From NCBI GenBank assembly GCA_020080175.1, contig JAGHQL010000032.1, positions 104,285 to 168,284 of the forward strand: a stretch of 64,000 nt of DNA, in the 5' to 3' direction. The notes beneath the pieces were generated by a model, which did no database searches, had not been told where the DNA came from, and worked only from the letters and a program-made list of their open reading frames with translations. The position numbers and the translations under genes are program-made. How positions within the stretch are numbered: the first letter of the stretch is position 1; each line of letters opens with the position of its first letter. Origin of the DNA: Glutinoglossum americanum. Taxonomy: Eukaryota; Ascomycota; Geoglossomycetes; Geoglossales; Geoglossaceae. Shown piece after piece: positions 63,484 through 64,000 of this stretch.

Positions 63484-64000
63484 GACGGCTGCTTATATAA
63501 GCTGGGCCGCGAAGGTTGGGTGCCGCGGGCGTCAAGGCCGAGCTAGCCCTAAGAGGCCGGTCACGACGGAGCAAGGGGGGGCCGGTTGTGTGGCACGACG
63601 GAAGGGTAGGCCTAATGGTCCTTGATAGTCTATCTAATGTGATTATGGTATTGACCGATGAGGTTCCCTTCCGGACCCTCCTCGGCCTTCTATATATACT
63701 AATGGCCCTGAGGGGCCCACGGGTAGGGACCTGCCCGGTTCCCTCCATGGACGTGTACGGACCCCTTGCCTCCGGCCGTGCTTCCGTTGGGAAGTCCTTA
63801 TGATGCCCATGTGGTTCCTTCGCCACCGGCCGTGCTCCTATGTGGAGTTCCTACGATGCCGTGCGGTTCCTTCGCCGCCGGCCGTGCTCCCATATGGAGT
63901 TCCCACGACGCCCGTGCGGTTCCTTCGCCGGCCGTGCTCCCATGTGGAGTTCCTATGATGACGTCATTGGTGGGGCCTTGCGGGCCCCCCTCGTATGTCA
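63484..64000. other. GC-rich window end with minisatellite
   Basis: About 0.5 kb of GC-rich DNA with repeated CCGGCCGTGCT and GGTTCC words. The 95-codon plus ORF at 63516-63803 and the minus ORF at 63461-63826 have repeat-derived sequence and are not called. Confidence 0.5.
63770..63960. repeat. 52-53 bp minisatellite
   Basis: The anchor GGTTCCTTCGCC recurs at 63813, 63865 and 63918, followed each time by CCGGCCGTGCTCC..ATGTGGAGTTCC. A degenerate earlier unit lies at about 63,770. The array runs to near the window end. Confidence 0.8.

Noticed and set aside
1-64000. CRISPR array or prokaryotic defence system
   Set aside because: No regularly spaced identical repeats with unique spacers and no cas-like genes; the window is eukaryotic apart from the small peroxidase operon.

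Overview
The window looks like a chromosome segment of a filamentous ascomycete (Pezizomycotina). Genes sit on both strands with short GT-AG introns (about 43-175 nt, often with CTAAC/CTGAC branch sites). Family content is typical of these fungi: a DUF3433 membrane protein, a SesA/NB-ARC/TPR receptor, a WSC protein, a heme-thiolate peroxidase and a SEC11 signal peptidase. The species cannot be fixed from the sequence alone. Exon joins below were worked out by hand from splice sites and reading-frame closure.

Positions 1-40,100 are mostly housekeeping and regulatory. In order: a very large protein ending in an E2 ubiquitin-conjugating domain, a large acidic conserved protein, a DUF3433 membrane protein, an S6K/Psk1-like AGC kinase, a Myb-like plus RRM protein, a BTB/POZ protein, a FAR-17a/AIG1-like membrane protein divergent from SEC11, a canonical small E2, a TBC Rab-GAP, a STAND-type N-terminal-domain protein with a polyproline stretch and a zinc-binding tail, and a kinesin.

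Positions 40,100-57,200 are accessory and repeat-rich. There are two small terminal-inverted-repeat elements with related ends and a ~435-bp segment present twice; the intact copy holds the 3' end of an FAD monooxygenase gene. A degenerate palindromic tandem array abuts the truncated copy. A SesA-NB-ARC-TPR receptor has nearly identical TPR units. A non-LTR reverse transcriptase relic, a class II aldolase-like gene with two apparent frameshifts, a WSC-domain membrane protein, a putative OB-fold-like protein, a zinc-finger-like gene and MYND-finger remains complete the region.

Positions 57,900-60,610 differ sharply. They are GC-rich and intronless, with two ORFs on the minus strand overlapping by ATGA and a Shine-Dalgarno-like GGAG at the junction. 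The downstream ORF is a DyP-type heme peroxidase. The upstream ORF is a membrane-anchored partner resembling bacterial proteins. This is a bacterial-style operon inside a fungal contig, from horizontal transfer or a chimeric assembly. A fungal heme-thiolate peroxidase (five exons) follows 0.75 kb away, then a truncated Tc1/mariner element and a 52-53 bp minisatellite at the window end.
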